A stretch of DNA of 64,000 bases. Origin: Bugula neritina. Lineage: Eukaryota > Bryozoa > Gymnolaemata > Cheilostomatida > Bugulidae. Below are positions 1 through 13,012 of this stretch, one piece after another. The translations under genes and the position numbers were made by a program. The DNA is taken from assembly GCA_964035545.1 (NCBI GenBank), contig OZ037767.1:30494128-30558127 (forward strand), given 5' to 3'. The stretch's first letter is position 1. The number at the start of each line of letters is the position of its first letter. A model generated the notes under the pieces. That model ran no database searches. It was not told the origin of the DNA and was given only the letters and a program-made list of their open reading frames with translations.

Positions 1-109
1 AGACTGATCTCATGAGCCAATCATAAACCTGCTGACCAGATCTCAGACTAGAACAGCTTCTCTCAGTCTATCCAAAGCCCACCAATCACAAAACACGTCG
101 CTTCACCTG

Positions 110-3100
110 TCACCTGCTAACCTTTTTCTTCAGCGACTTGACAAGTTTCTGGTGGTGTGTAAAGGCCTTGGCGGAAACCTCTCTCAACTCGTTGATGTTC
201 ATTCTTTTGCTCTGAGGAATTATCTTCTCCAGTGCGTCTGGCAAAGACATTGTACTGGCATAGTTCATTAGTAGGAACATGCGGTGATAGGGCACTGTCC
301 CGCCACCCCGGTATCTGCAAAAGCAGACAAGATATGGAACTCGCGCTACACCATGACACAGCCTTAGCCAATGTGTGAGAGATACCAGTAAACTCTGAAG
401 TTAACACATCTTATCAGCGCACCTGCAAGGCTACACTTAAAGATGTACATGAAACTAATGAACTGAGTCTAGTGGGAGCTGAGTCTAGAATCCTGACTAT
501 ATGAACAACTTTAACATAAATGAAGCAGTATAGTTGAACAGATTGCGCGAGGTTAACAATGGTGACATAACTCTCAAGGTGGTTGTACTTACACGTGACA
601 ACTCTCAAGGTGGTTGTACTTACATATGTTTAGGTGTCGGCAAACGGGCTGACCGAATCCCTTCGCGACGAGACTTGGCCGTCGTCTCACGGATAAACTC
701 ACCACCCGTATCTGTCAACCCTGAAACCACACCAACACATTGCCATATGACATGAACAGAAGAATGATAACTCTCCCATTGTCTTACTTCAAGACTACCA
801 AGTCATGGCAGAGCAGTGGTCAGTAGAGGGCTTTACTGATGAAAAACTTGCTTATTTAAAAATATGGGAAATCCTTAGCAGATAGGGAGGAGATATTTAG
901 CAGATATTGAGCAGATAGGGAGGAGATATTGAGCAGATAGGGAGGAGATATTTAACAGATAAAGAACAAATCCCATATAGCGGTTGGCTGAGTAGACTTT
1001 TAGACTCCACAATTTGACTCATTTCTAATTTTGTAGAATAATAATGGAATCGCTGTGTCCCAACTTAGCCAGTAGTACTAATAACAAAAACAACTGGACA
1101 ACTTATTATAGATTACAAATAATAGTGTAAACTACATGGAAAATCAAGCATCTGTTAAAATTTGAAGTTAATATATTCATGAGCAGCACACGAACCGCCG
1201 ATAATGTAGACTGCCTCAGGATCTATCTCCTTCAGCCAGTTAGGAGATTCGGGGGAAAGATACACCAGCCTCTCTTTATCAAACACTTCTGTGTAGGACT
1301 TGGAGGTCATGTTGACAAAGTTGTGAGGGTTGATGTACTCAGGGCCCGTAGTGAGGGTGCGGCGGAGCGGGGAGTCTTCCGCTAGATTGCCTGACAACAT
1401 TACATTGAGAAATGGTACTGCGAGATTAGTGGAATGCACAGAGTATATGGAGTACACAGAGTATATAAAGTACACAGAGTATATAGTATACACAGAGTAT
1501 ATACAGGGGAATAACACTGCGACAATGGCAGCATGCAGTAGAAGTTGTTTTCCCATGACAAAGCTTGGAGAACACTTCATAGTAAACAGCTTTAAACTAC
1601 GGACCGTAGAGACTGCCACCAGCTTAGTACATGGGGACATGTGGCAATGCCACCATCAGTGAGATAGACGCCCTTTAGGTGCTATAATAAATGTTCATAC
1701 TGGAAACCCTATCTAGTTGAAATGTTTGAGCTAACGGTGTAGCATGCATGTAAATATTAATTTTTACACATGCGAAGGCATTAAATTTTGACACTTTCTG
1801 AAATGATTCTCCTTCCCATGTATTGCTGTGGTAAACTTGCAATAGCTCTTCGCTCATGACTAGTAAAGCGAGTACAGTTAGCAAAATGAAAAATGTAAGT
1901 AGGAAAACATGAGTATACTTCAGGTAAAAATAGGCGAGGAGAAGTTATGAAGGCAGGCTGGGAGAGACGTGTAGGTGGATTGGAAGAGTAGAGGTGGGTG
2001 AGGAAGAGATGAGCTAGGGGGAGAGAAACTTACATAGCCAGATTTTGACAGGAGATTCAGCCGCCCGGTTGTTCCGAAAGAGAAGATCAAACTGGTCCAT
2101 GTATCTCTGGTAGAGTTTCTCTCTTCCGCGCAGCAGATGCTCAAACCCACAGTCGAGGACCACATCCTGACCAAACTGATACGTGTGTCGCAGCTTGTTA
2201 GAGTACCACAGATTGTAGGCTGAATTACGAATCTAAAAGTGACAAATAAGCACATATTACACATCAGAGTCAGCACAATATAGTGATAATGAAACTAAAG
2301 GATGTAAAGATATTCTCTTACCCATAGGAAGAGGGTGTATGGAGTATATTCACCAGAGTCTTTATATTCACTGAGGATTTCAGCCCTTTCTATCTGCTTC
2401 CTAGCTCTCTTTGTTGCACCAGCCATCTCAATAACCTCTAGGTTGTTCAAATTATTCAATAAAATTGCTCTGTAATTATTTCAGGAGAAAATGGGTTAAA
2501 GAATCAAGAAAATTAAAATAGTTTTGAAAAGTCTACACACGAACCCACATGCACATAGTAGAGTAAATAATATTTGTGAATTTAGAGACAGCGAACATGT
2601 GAACATTGATGGCGTCTTGTAAGAGAGCTCCTAATTTAAAAACTCCCTGAGAAAACTAAATGGTGTTGAGAGGCTTTCTCAATTTATAAACATTTTTACC
2701 GAGTAAGTCGGCAGAGAACATATTTGAGATCACCTTTATGGAAAATGAACTGAAACACTTTGGGTCAACTAAGCTAACTGATTCATCTATCAGATTGATT
2801 ACAAACGCAGGCGATATTATAACTTATTCTACTCACACTACAATTACTGAATTGACAGTTTTTTAAGTTTAATAAAAGCACCCACACTTCTTTGCCTTAC
2901 AATATGTTTTGCTGACACAGATTTCACATACGATATGATTGGTACAAATCACACTTTCTAAGTAGACTAGTATACATTTAAAAGTAAGCTACAATAACTT
3001 AATCCGGAAACAAAAGTCACTCGTGGGACAGGAAACTGAGAAACTTGAAGTTTAATTTCCTAAGACCCACAGAATCTCTAAGTGACAATACTCACTTTTC

Positions 3101-3394
3101 ACTTATTTTTGTTGTATTGTTTAGCTTGTCGACTAAATGAGGTGGAAGCTTCCAAGGACAATGGTAAGGGTACATTGCTCTCATCTCATCAAAACATTTC
3201 TGACTTTCTTCATTAAGACCCTCTATATAATAAGGATCTGAGTCTATCTGATTTTCATCTCCATGACTTTCTACGAGCTGGTCAGGCTTATTTCCGATAG
3301 GTGAGGATGTGAAAGTACTTTTGAAAAACTGCTGAAAGGTCAGCTTAGGAAACAGCCGAAAACTTCTGCAGCTGCAGGAATATAGTGAAGTCAT
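110..3394 (-). CDS. TRMT10C: TRMT10C-like mitochondrial tRNA (guanine-9) methyltransferase / RNase P protein 1
   Basis: Six exons on the minus strand: 3394-3096, 2469-2322, 2232-2034, 1417-1196, 720-624 and 314-110. Phases agree at every junction and give 389 aa, close to the roughly 400 aa of animal TRMT10C. In animals this SPOUT-fold protein methylates position 9 of mitochondrial tRNAs and scaffolds mitochondrial RNase P with SDR5C1 and PRORP. The N-terminus (MTSLYSCSCRSFRLFPKL) is Ser/Arg/Leu-rich without acids, like a mitochondrial presequence, which favours TRMT10C over cytosolic TRMT10A/B. The C-terminal half has the family pattern: LVYLSPESPN near residue 272, then YIIGGLTD at an exon junction, then GIRSARLP and a final helical, Lys-rich end. 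The ATG at 3394 was chosen because a TTTCAG acceptor lies just upstream (about 3402), suggesting a 5'UTR exon; an in-frame ATG-like start at 3445 would break the presequence. Family assignment is from motif recall, not a search. Confidence 0.82.
568..624. repeat. 31-bp direct duplication containing a splice donor
   Basis: The block CTCAAGGTGGTTGTACTTAC occurs at 573-592 and again at 604-623. The second copy holds the minus-strand donor GTAAGT of TRMT10C exon 5 (GT at 623-622). The first copy repeats that donor 31 bp further into the intron (GT at 592-591). Use of the inner donor would add 31 nt and shift the frame. Confidence 0.85.
876..962. repeat. Short tandem repeat (AGCAGATAGGGAGGAGATATT unit)
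   Basis: Three or four imperfect copies of a 21-24 bp purine-rich unit lie inside TRMT10C intron 4. No coding potential is seen. Confidence 0.8.
1437..1505. repeat. Tandem repeat of about 16-18 bp (AGTACACAGAGTATAT)
   Basis: About four imperfect copies sit about 20 bp upstream (in minus-strand sense) of the acceptor of TRMT10C exon 4 at 1418. They replace the usual polypyrimidine region. Confidence 0.8.
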
Positions 3395-5019
3395 GAGCCA
3401 ACCTGAAATGAGTATATCATGCACTTGATCACAATGAAAGTCCAACTAGCCATTCCGTACCATCACATTGCAACATAATTTAGCACAAGGCCATTCCTAA
3501 CTTCATATTAGCAATATAACATAGCGTGATAACTTTTATAATAGTTATCTTTGCAAACCAGAAATTATTTAAAAAGAAATAAACTGAACATAATTGTTTT
3601 TAAAAAAATTAAGATAAAAATGACTCAAATAAGCACTCAAACAAGGAGGCAATGCTAATATAATATTGGGTCATAAATTCATGTTTGCCATGAATACTGA
3701 ATATATGTTTTGTTGAACTGAAATACACCCAACAGATGTTGAGTTTCTTGCAGCTGCTTGCTCCCAAGCTTAGGGACAGATTTAGTATTTTATGAAAGCA
3801 TATTGGTAGTGAAGAGTGTAGCATTAGTGAAGAAATGAAAAATATCCAATCATTTTGTATTGTCTTTATTATATTGATCTTATATCCTGCCCATGTACAC
3901 CTAGAAGAAACGCTTTGGAGCACAGAGGTGAGCTGAAGTACATTGTGTGTTTGTCTAGTTAAGAGAAAGCAGATCACTTGTGAATAAAGAGGTAAAAGCA
4001 ATAAACTTTTAGTCATTTACTGTGCTAAAGCAGTAAAGCTTACATCTCCACACAGAATATGAAATATTGCAGAAAATATCTGCAATGACTAATTGCAGAA
4101 AAATAAATTTCAACCAATACACCAAGAAACACAATTTTTTGTCAATGATCAAATTCATTATATGAATTATATTAAATTCATCACAAATCACAAATTACAT
4201 TCATTATATGTTAGTACAGGATTTATACAATTTATAACAATTGCATTTTATTCTAAGCTTCTAGTCGACTTCTGGAAGATTTGACCAGGGTAAAATTTTT
4301 CTATTATAGTGCGTAAAGGACTGCAATGGCGCCTCACATCAATGCTACCTGAGCTGTATTAAAGAAGGTCATTCAGTGAGATCTCCATGCACATTTCTTT
4401 GCTCAAGAATTGCGGATAACTGCCGATCAAGATGCTAAAAGATCAGACAGCCTATAACATCTGTATTGACCAGACATTATATTGAAAAATGCATTCTAAC
4501 TGGGAACATATGGCATATCATTGTTTTGTAAAGCCTTCATATAATAAGTGACTTGAAAGTATTTGCAATAAAACCTTTCAAATATGCTGGGCAGAAGGAA
4601 TACCTACAATTTGTGGTAAATGAAAATGCTGTCATTGCAAATTATTTGCAAAAACTAATGGAAAACTAGTTTTTATATTTGATAGTTTTTGTATTGTCTC
4701 AGCAAATTCTTCAACATTTTAACAAAATACATGAAACTATATAAACTGAATAATTTACTCGCACATGTACCACATTTAGTCTGAAAAAGTAACAGCCTAT
4801 AACTTTTCATCTGTAGCAGAAGCAAAATACACTTGTTTGTAGTACAAGTTTAGCATGTCTAGCATTTTGAGTTATTCCTAGAACTAGTACTTTACCCATG
4901 GTATGACTCAGCTAGTGCGAAGCTAACCTCAAGAGTTACATGCTTAGTTTAATAGTGTTAGTGCTACAACTTTCTTCTGGCCCTTCATCTTGGGACTTGC
5001 AATAGTTTTAGTGCTTGAC

Positions 5020-5960
5020 ATAGTAATACAAACAGTCGTATAGAGCATACTGATAGTGATCCTTACACTCATACTGATACTCATAGTGATAGAGCATCAT
5101 ACTGATAGTGATAATCATAATAAAATTTTATCAGATAATGATAATCATTATGATTAGCATAATCGTATTGTGGCATTGATAATCATACTCATACTCATAG
5201 TAAATGTAATACATTTGAACTCATAGTAAAAGCCATAAACTAAAGCTGTGACTTTTTAATCTTAGATCAGTGCTACATTTACAGTTTGTGTTACAGTGAG
5301 ACTGAGTGATTCAATCATTCATTAGCTTATGATTATAGTGCATCATAACCATACCATCATAGTAATAAATCGTCATAATCACTCGAATCATACTGATACT
5401 CATAGTCATAGTGATAGTAAGTCATGGTGATAGTGTGATCTTTATCTTAACAGTAACTGTAACTGTAAGCGTAACAGTAACGCCAACTTTACAAATAAAA
5501 CGAATAACTACATTTACTAAGTCTAATAGTAATAGTAAGATTATCATTATGAGTAAGACCAAGTGAAAGTCAAAGTGCAACACACACAAAATGAAAATGA
5601 AAAACACTTTCACAATGACAATCACTATCAGTATGATTATGACTGTGTGAGCGTCACTATTACTATTAGTATTAGTATTACTATTAGTATTACTATTACT
5701 ATTATAATTATTATCACTAGGATAATATTAATAATAATTCATATTCATATTGATAATCATAATGTTAATCTTAATGAGACATGAGTCTCACAGTGAATGT
5801 CAATGTGATGAGTGATGACTGATAGTGATGAGTATCAGTATGACTATCAACTATCATCTAGTGATCTATGAGCACCATGATCAATATGAGTATATCAATA
5901 TCAGTTTGAGACTGAGTATCACTCTCACTTTAAGTTTGACTTTAACTTTCAGTGCAACGC
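5020..5960. repeat. Degenerate hexamer-periodic repeat (ATACTGATAGTGATA-like)
   Basis: Runs of ATA/AGT/GAT/CAT words such as ACTGATAGTGAT, CTCATAGTGATA and TATTACTATTAG recur with roughly 3- and 6-base spacing but no fixed unit. Both orientations are mixed. Open frames inside it encode only Ser/Thr/Ile/Val strings and are not genes. Confidence 0.75.
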
Positions 5961-6459
5961 CTTTAGACTTACAGTTACTGTTAGTAAGGTCAATGTGAAT
6001 AATATTAGGATCAGGATGGGGAGAAACATCCTCGTCAAGCTCTCAGTTGACAAGCATAGAGAAATAATGCTCTTTGATTGGCTAAATGATTGAGAAGAAA
6101 AAAAGGGCCTATACTTTATTGTGCTACAATTGTTATTAGCCTGTGTGCATTCTATTTAGGTTTACTTGTCTACGCACTAGGTTTCTTTATCAATAATTGG
6201 AATAATTATAATAAGTTTATTAGCCGATTTCAATCTTCCAAGTCATGTGTCGAATGAAATTCAATGCGGTTGCTACACTCACACTGTCCTGAAGTTCCAA
6301 TTTGTAGATGACCATGCTGTAGCAACTGTAAGTAGACGTAGTGCATTACTTTACCCTGGCTTCGAATTTTAATCAATTTCAAATTTTATTTATATTATTA
6401 TAATACCAATTGCTTTAAGTTTATTGTAATCATTATACTAAAATATAATTATTATTCAT

Positions 6460-8060
6460 TTATTGAATAATAATATTATTAATATTACTATTAGACTTAT
6501 ATTTATAACTTAATCTTACTTATAGTTATACTAATAGTTACTAGTAATACTTATAGTTATACTTATTAAGTTATACATTTATGATTTATGATTTAATTTT
6601 ATAGACATAGTTATACTTATAGTTATACTAATAGTTATAGTAATAGTAATACTGATACTCATATTGATATTGATATAGTAAATAGTAACATTTATAATTA
6701 TTCAACTTACATGTAATGGTACATGTTGAAGTTTATTCTATTCATTTTCACTCTTTAAAGGCGGTAAGCTTCCAGGTTATTTATTACATTTGAGCAAAAG
6801 TTTGCATGCTTTTTAACTGTTTTATCAGCATTTTATTCAATTTCTTATACGAAAACACTACAAAAATGTAAGTAAAAGTGGTCATATTAGGTGTCTTGGA
6901 CTTGCCCAGACTTGCCCGCGAGCGTGCCCTCCGTGTCCTATTCTGACGTGGGGATGGCAAAATAGCCCTATTGTAGCGTGAGTTTATATCGCGTAAAGTT
7001 ATTAAGAAGCGGGTTTGTCACAGATTCTCGTTATTCGTAGTTCAAATCACATGAATGTTACTCTTCGGGCGGCTACTAATAACTAACGTTAGCTACGCAA
7101 CATCAAGAAAGATAACTAATTTGACTGTTTTCAAATGGACTATTCCATTTCGCTAGTTTGTAACTTGCTGTAAATCACAAAATAATTATTTTCCCTATTT
7201 TAATTTCAATTATCATGTCGACCACACTACCAGAAAATTACTCTTAAATATGCAGTAAATGATGATTTTCAACCGTTTTGTGATGAATTATAGGTTAGTA
7301 GTTGTCTACGTAAAACCAAGTTTTGAAATTTGTAACTGAATCAGTGAAACTGAATCACAGTATCAGTATGACTATGACTATGAGTATCACTAGTCTATGT
7401 CTATGACTCTCACTCTAACTCTAAGTCTATGACTATCGCCTATTGGTGAACTATTATTAATAATATTCAATGGTTATATTTATTAATACTATTATCAGTC
7501 ATAATGATAATCATATGACAGTATCAGTATGTTAATGATTCACTTAATGTTACGGAGCAGAATCAGTTTCGAAACTAATACTTATAATATTAGTTATAAC
7601 TATAAGTATAAGTTATACCAATAGCTATATTTATATTAATATAAATATTTATATTCATAGTAATACTAATAACAAATGTAAAATTATTATGTTAATAGTT
7701 ATACTAGTAAGTTATAATATAAAACAAACGACACAAGTATTAATTTGAAGTGCTGGTCTTAAAATAAAAAGTAAAATAAATAATAATAAAATATAAATTA
7801 TAATAATTTAATTATACTAATACTAATAGCAATACTTATACAGTAATATAATTATAATAAATTTATAAAACTTAAACAACTTTAAATTTAAGGAACAACT
7901 TTAAATACAAACAAAGATAATATTAAATAATTATAATCATAATGATCATAACAATAAATATAATTATGATTCCAATAATTATCAATATATTATATAATAT
8001 TTAAATTATTTTAATTTATAATTATAATCATAAATTTTATAGTTATAGTGAATAAATTCA
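6460..8060. repeat. Degenerate TATAGTTATACTAATAG-type repeat blocks
   Basis: Clusters of TTATAGTTATAC, ACTAATAGTTAT and TATTAATATT words occur at about 6460-6720 and 7340-8060, with non-repetitive AT-rich sequence between. They are the same class as the block at 5020-5960. Confidence 0.7.
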
Positions 8061-9525
8061 ATTTGACATAACTATAATATTATAAAGCAGTCAGCCTATC
8101 TCTAATGCTGATTGAAATTCAGATTGTTATGACTGTATCATTATTCACTAACTCTAAGAGTAAGTGGCTACAATTATTAGTATCAATGTTGTGTTAGAGT
8201 ACTATACCCATTGGAATTTTGATATATCCATTACATTTACAACTCTGCCTGTTACAGCTATTAATAATTGAACCAAAATACCAACAGTGCCTAATCATCG
8301 CCTTATTTATAAAATAATCACAATCATAATGCTCAAGTTAATAGATTGGAAATTATTGAAAATTATGTTGATGCCAATATAAATATGACATTGTATGCAT
8401 CCAAGTAGTGATGTTGTAATATATCTTGGAAGATAATTACATTATAATAAGAGTTAAATTCCTCTAAGTAACTTTTTTGCAATTATTCCTTAGAATAACT
8501 ATAACTTATACTCCTAACATTTAATAGCGCATTAGTTTTAGATTGAGCTACTAATTGTATTTATTGCATGTGAAAGTTAGTTATTCTCCGCCAGCTGCAT
8601 GAATGTGACTGGTAAATTTTGTAACCTTTGGCAGTAATAACTTTGTAGCATAAATTAGACACATTTTTATGAAAATACATAATTTTAATGCTATAGCTGC
8701 TAGTAATTCTAATAGGTGTAATAATATTACTTTCACCAGCATTAATTTTTACTTTGTTCATGCTTCATAAAGCATTTTCTAAATTCTTTTTTTAATAAAT
8801 ATACATATAATGTGCTGAATAGATTACATATGTTGGGGTTCTTCCTATACTGCAGCTCAGCCTACACTCCCCGCCACAAATATTTCTAAACTACTAGCTT
8901 CATCAGGATACAGATTGATGGAGCTGTATTGATAAAAGCTTCTCTTTTTAGCAGTAGAGGCATCATGAAAAAAAAGGCAAGTATTTTACTCAATAAGAAT
9001 TTGGTTTTTTACTCTACAAATTTGATAGCCTACACGATTCTATTTAAATGGAAACTGGTCTGACATAATGTGTCTGCAATTTATTAGTTATAATATAGTA
9101 AATACTATGCAGGCCTATAGATCAAATGGCTCAAAAAAAATTAAATAAAACATTACACAATGCTGTATTTATTAGCAATGTAATACTTAGCAACTAATTT
9201 CACATTATTATTGTTTGCAAAGTTTCATACATCTACATATGTTTGTTCAATTCAGTGTTCTGAAGTAGAAGGTTCCAACAGCAGGGAAAAGCCTTGAACA
9301 AGATATTATGTTCTACATCTCCAACTCATTTTAACTTTGCTGGTCAGTTCATTGTGTATCTGGAGCATAGTTTTGTATTTTCAAGTAGTCCATCAGATAC
9401 CTTTGTAGATAGTAAAGATTAAAATGCTTGTGCAATGATGTCCATAATGTTGAACCGATTTATTGAAACTAAAACTGTTCTTAATTATAACAAAACTTGA
9501 CAATCTTTACATAAAGAATAATGTC

Positions 9526-10106
9526 CTATAATCTATCTTCATTGTAAACAAAATTAGAAAGTTCCACACCAGCAAATTGTTTATCATCATCTGTAGGTGG
9601 AAGACGCGTGCACTCAGTTATAAAGGCAAGCTGACAGTGGTTTTCTTTGCCTTCTATGAAGATTTGGAAAGAGCCAGAAAATTAATACTCTATAACTGCA
9701 AAACCATGTTGTAGTGTCTTGTGTTATTGATTGAATCATCTAAAAGAAAAATTGTTGTATCATTATAATTTTACTGTTAATGAATTAGCAAATCTACTTA
9801 TCTTGGTAAATATATTCAAGAACAAATACTATAGTGTAACTCAGTTTTGGTTATGTGTATGCTCCTTAAGCAAATTTACAGCAGATATCAAACTATATAT
9901 TAGAGACTGATATAGGAATTAAATTTAAGCTAACCATGATGCTGTAAATAGCTGTTGTATGTGACTTCGAGAACTCTGCTGGCCATGTCAGTTCAAATAC
10001 ACCAGGGTGATCTGTTACGAATTTCATGTCATTATTGAAATTCAGCTTTTTCAAGTGCCTCTTCACAACTCTGGCAGCATTCTGACTGCTCCTTAGCTTT
10101 CTGCAC
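9526..10106 (-). CDS. Two exon-like segments of an unidentified minus-strand gene or pseudogene
   Basis: Segment 10106-9935 follows the acceptor TTTCAG and stays open for 57 codons to a GTTAGC donor. It reads as normal protein (for example KFVTDHPGVFELTWPAEF). Segment 9653-9526 follows a pyrimidine-rich acceptor ending CATAG, is open for 42 codons and ends in TAG (IEGKENHCQLAFITECTRLP). The first segment ends in phase 0, but the second needs one carried base. Either a small exon between them was missed, or this is a decayed copy. No start codon was located upstream and I do not recognise the family. Confidence 0.35.
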
Positions 10107-10109
10107 CTG

Positions 10110-13012
10110 AAATTCCTTCTACTTGCACCATTCTTCTATTGGTGGAATGTTAGCCTATAACAAACAGGTGTACCAAAGCTAAAAAAATATCTAATTCACT
10201 GCACTAGGATATTATTCAACTCATTTAAATTTAATATATAGCAGTAAAACAATCACATAATTGTTTTTATTTTATCAGCTTTACTTTACAAAGCTGAACC
10301 ATATAATTTAGTAACTTGTCACCATAATAAACTTTATACAACATACAAATTGAAAACCTGATGTGATTGTTTTTTTAATAGAATATACATCAAAAACATG
10401 TTACTTTGATAAGCGTGTTTATAATAAAAGTATTAAACCAGTTTAAAAAAATTATTTTGTTATATAAGGGATCACAAAACTACATCATTTTAGACCTGTA
10501 GCTCAATGTTCCTCAAGCAACGGGCTGCTATGACTAATTAATTTTCTATCATTGCATTTGATTGTTCTACTCATAGTGTATTGGGGAGTTAAAATTATTG
10601 GTAATTTAATGTATATTTTAGCTACCTCTGTACAATCAATGTCATAGTAATATCAATTAGGTTTTAAATTTCACTGAGTTTATAGTAAATTACTGCAACC
10701 GTTACATAACATTTGGCTAGTTCTCTAGTTCATTAAATAACCATACGAACTTAAATTTACAACATGACAAAACACACAAAGCAAAATTAAAATAAGCATA
10801 TTAATATTATGAACCAATGTAAATGATAAGCGATAATGCTGTTATATAGCATAAATTATCAAATTGAAATAGTTATTATTACTATTAGTATTACTATCAT
10901 TATAACAACTATAACTATTATTAGTATTACTATTACTATTAGTATTAGCAAATTAGTAGTAAAAAATGAGTAGAGTTCAACATATACAATCTAGCTTACT
11001 ATAAAAGTAGAAGTAGAACTTTTAAAACTATCATCTGCATCATTATCAGAACTATGAGTAATACTAGTAGTTGTACTAATAGTAATACTAATTATTAATA
11101 CTAATAGTATCACTATGAGTATGAGACTTGGGCTGGCAGTGATTATCACTATCAGTATCAGCATCGTCATAGTCAAAAGTTACAAGAATTAGAAGCCATA
11201 TTCATATTCATAGTAATAGTCAATCACTGATTGAGTTAATGTCATAGTGATACTCATACTCATAATTAATTTATACGATACTCATACTCATAGTGATAGT
11301 GATACTTCACCGTGAATTTAATAATAATTTTAATTTAATATTATTATTATCATTGTTGCTAATATTATGTCTTACTCTTAGTCTAACAGCAGCTCTATGA
11401 AGAAGTTAAACATAACTGATAACAAAACAAATTTAAAAAATAATACTGCAACAATCAATATAATGTATATCAATATGCTAGCAACCTAATTTTCAGCTCA
11501 CTTCATTAACTTTCCGTGCAGTATTGTGAATTGTGATGAAATAAATTTATTAATGGTGACCTTGACATCTTCGTCCAAATGCCTTTCACGTCAAGCCCCG
11601 AACCAATTTGTAAAAATTTTGGATTTTTTACTTTTGATTATTTTTTACGAAAAGAGCTTCAAAATAAATTTAAAAAAAAGTGAGCTGTTGTCCACATGAA
11701 AAGAAATATATGAGCTAATTTTCTAAATTCAGGAAGTTACCAGAGGGTCACAATATTTTTTTAAAAAATCTTTATTTTCACGACAAGCTCTATATATTAA
11801 TATAGAAAAAAAGAAGACAACTCTTTTTTCAGATTTTTCATGTGCCACGGTCACGTCAATATCAGTGCTATTAACACATATATTTTAATTCATTTTTTCT
11901 GGTATATTGAGTTGAGATTTTTTGTATATATTTTGTGAATGCAACTAAAAAAGTATGATCTTTTAATTAACAGTAATTGATTTTATCAAAATAACCTGGA
12001 TGCTTACGATGTTTAAGAGTTTAGCAATAACATCAAGTTTAACTTATACTGTTATAGTTATACAGTTAATCATAATGAGTTATACTTATAGTTATAGTTT
12101 AAGTTAACCCCATAGTTATAGTTATACTCATACTATGGGTCATACTGTTATACTATAACACTAACAGTGTTATAGTAATACTTAGTAATACTAATTACTA
12201 TTAGTATTAAACTTAGTAAGTAATATTACCATTATAAATAATCATTATTATTATAATCATCATTATCATTATGAGTTATGACCATTGATGCGCATCATGA
12301 ATTTAAACGTTGCCATTTTTATTTTAAAGTAACTGTTACTTCAAGTTGTACTCCATTTCATAGTAATAGTCATTGCTAATCTCAATGTGAATGTGATAAT
12401 GAGCAAATGAAGGCAAATTTAAGTGTGACTCATGAGTCATGACTACTACTTTAAGTTTATCAGACTGAATAATGTCCAACTCCATGCTACCATGCTGAAC
12501 ACCGCATACTTATAGTTAATGATATTACTTGGCTTCAAGCTCATGTAGTTCCACCCTCAGTCGATAAAAGTGTATGAATTTCAGTCTGACTTGAACATGA
12601 TTACCAATACATTTGAAGTAATCGAAATTAGAACTGTGTTGATTACATTACATTAGTATTTTTATTTCATAAAAATATATAGCTTGAATAATAATACTAA
12701 CATTATGATTATTATAACTATGATAACGAAAATGATTGAGAATATTAATAAAACTAATATTTTGATTTACCCTTTGCCTGTATGTTACTGTCAACACAGC
12801 CTTCTAACTATGACTCATCTTGTATGATTAAATCACCCCTAATAAGTACAGTATGCTAATTATATAAAAAACTGCTATAATAATTAAAAGTTGATTTATC
12901 CTGCCCTTTTTCTACATAACTTCCACAGTATGACTAAATAATTCATTGGGATATTTAGTGGGTTAGAGTGATGAAGGGCACCTGAGCAGACTATTCACAT
13001 ATGCTATGAGTA
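10110..13012. other. Intergenic AT-rich sequence with repeat blocks
   Basis: No supported exon. It includes hexamer-like repeat at about 10860-11360 (ATTACTATTAGTATTAC words) and TATAGTTATACT repeat at about 12040-12280. Nothing else is recognised. Confidence 0.55.

Larger units (their letters stand above)
3450..9525. other. Gene-free AT-rich stretch
   Basis: No exon with supported splice sites was found here. The interval is AT-rich and contains several blocks of degenerate hexamer-like repeat (annotated separately). A short GC-richer patch lies at about 6890-7030. Short ORFs in this stretch have low-complexity or repeat-driven translations. Confidence 0.6.

Noticed and set aside
5422-5784. 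ORFs rich in Val/Ile/Thr/Ser
   Set aside because: They fall in the degenerate hexamer repeat, with no splice sites or recognisable motifs.
10032-10106. Alternative frame VQKAKEQSECCQSCEEAL in the minus exon at 10106
   Set aside because: It stops after 24 codons, while the chosen frame stays open for 57 codons to a donor.
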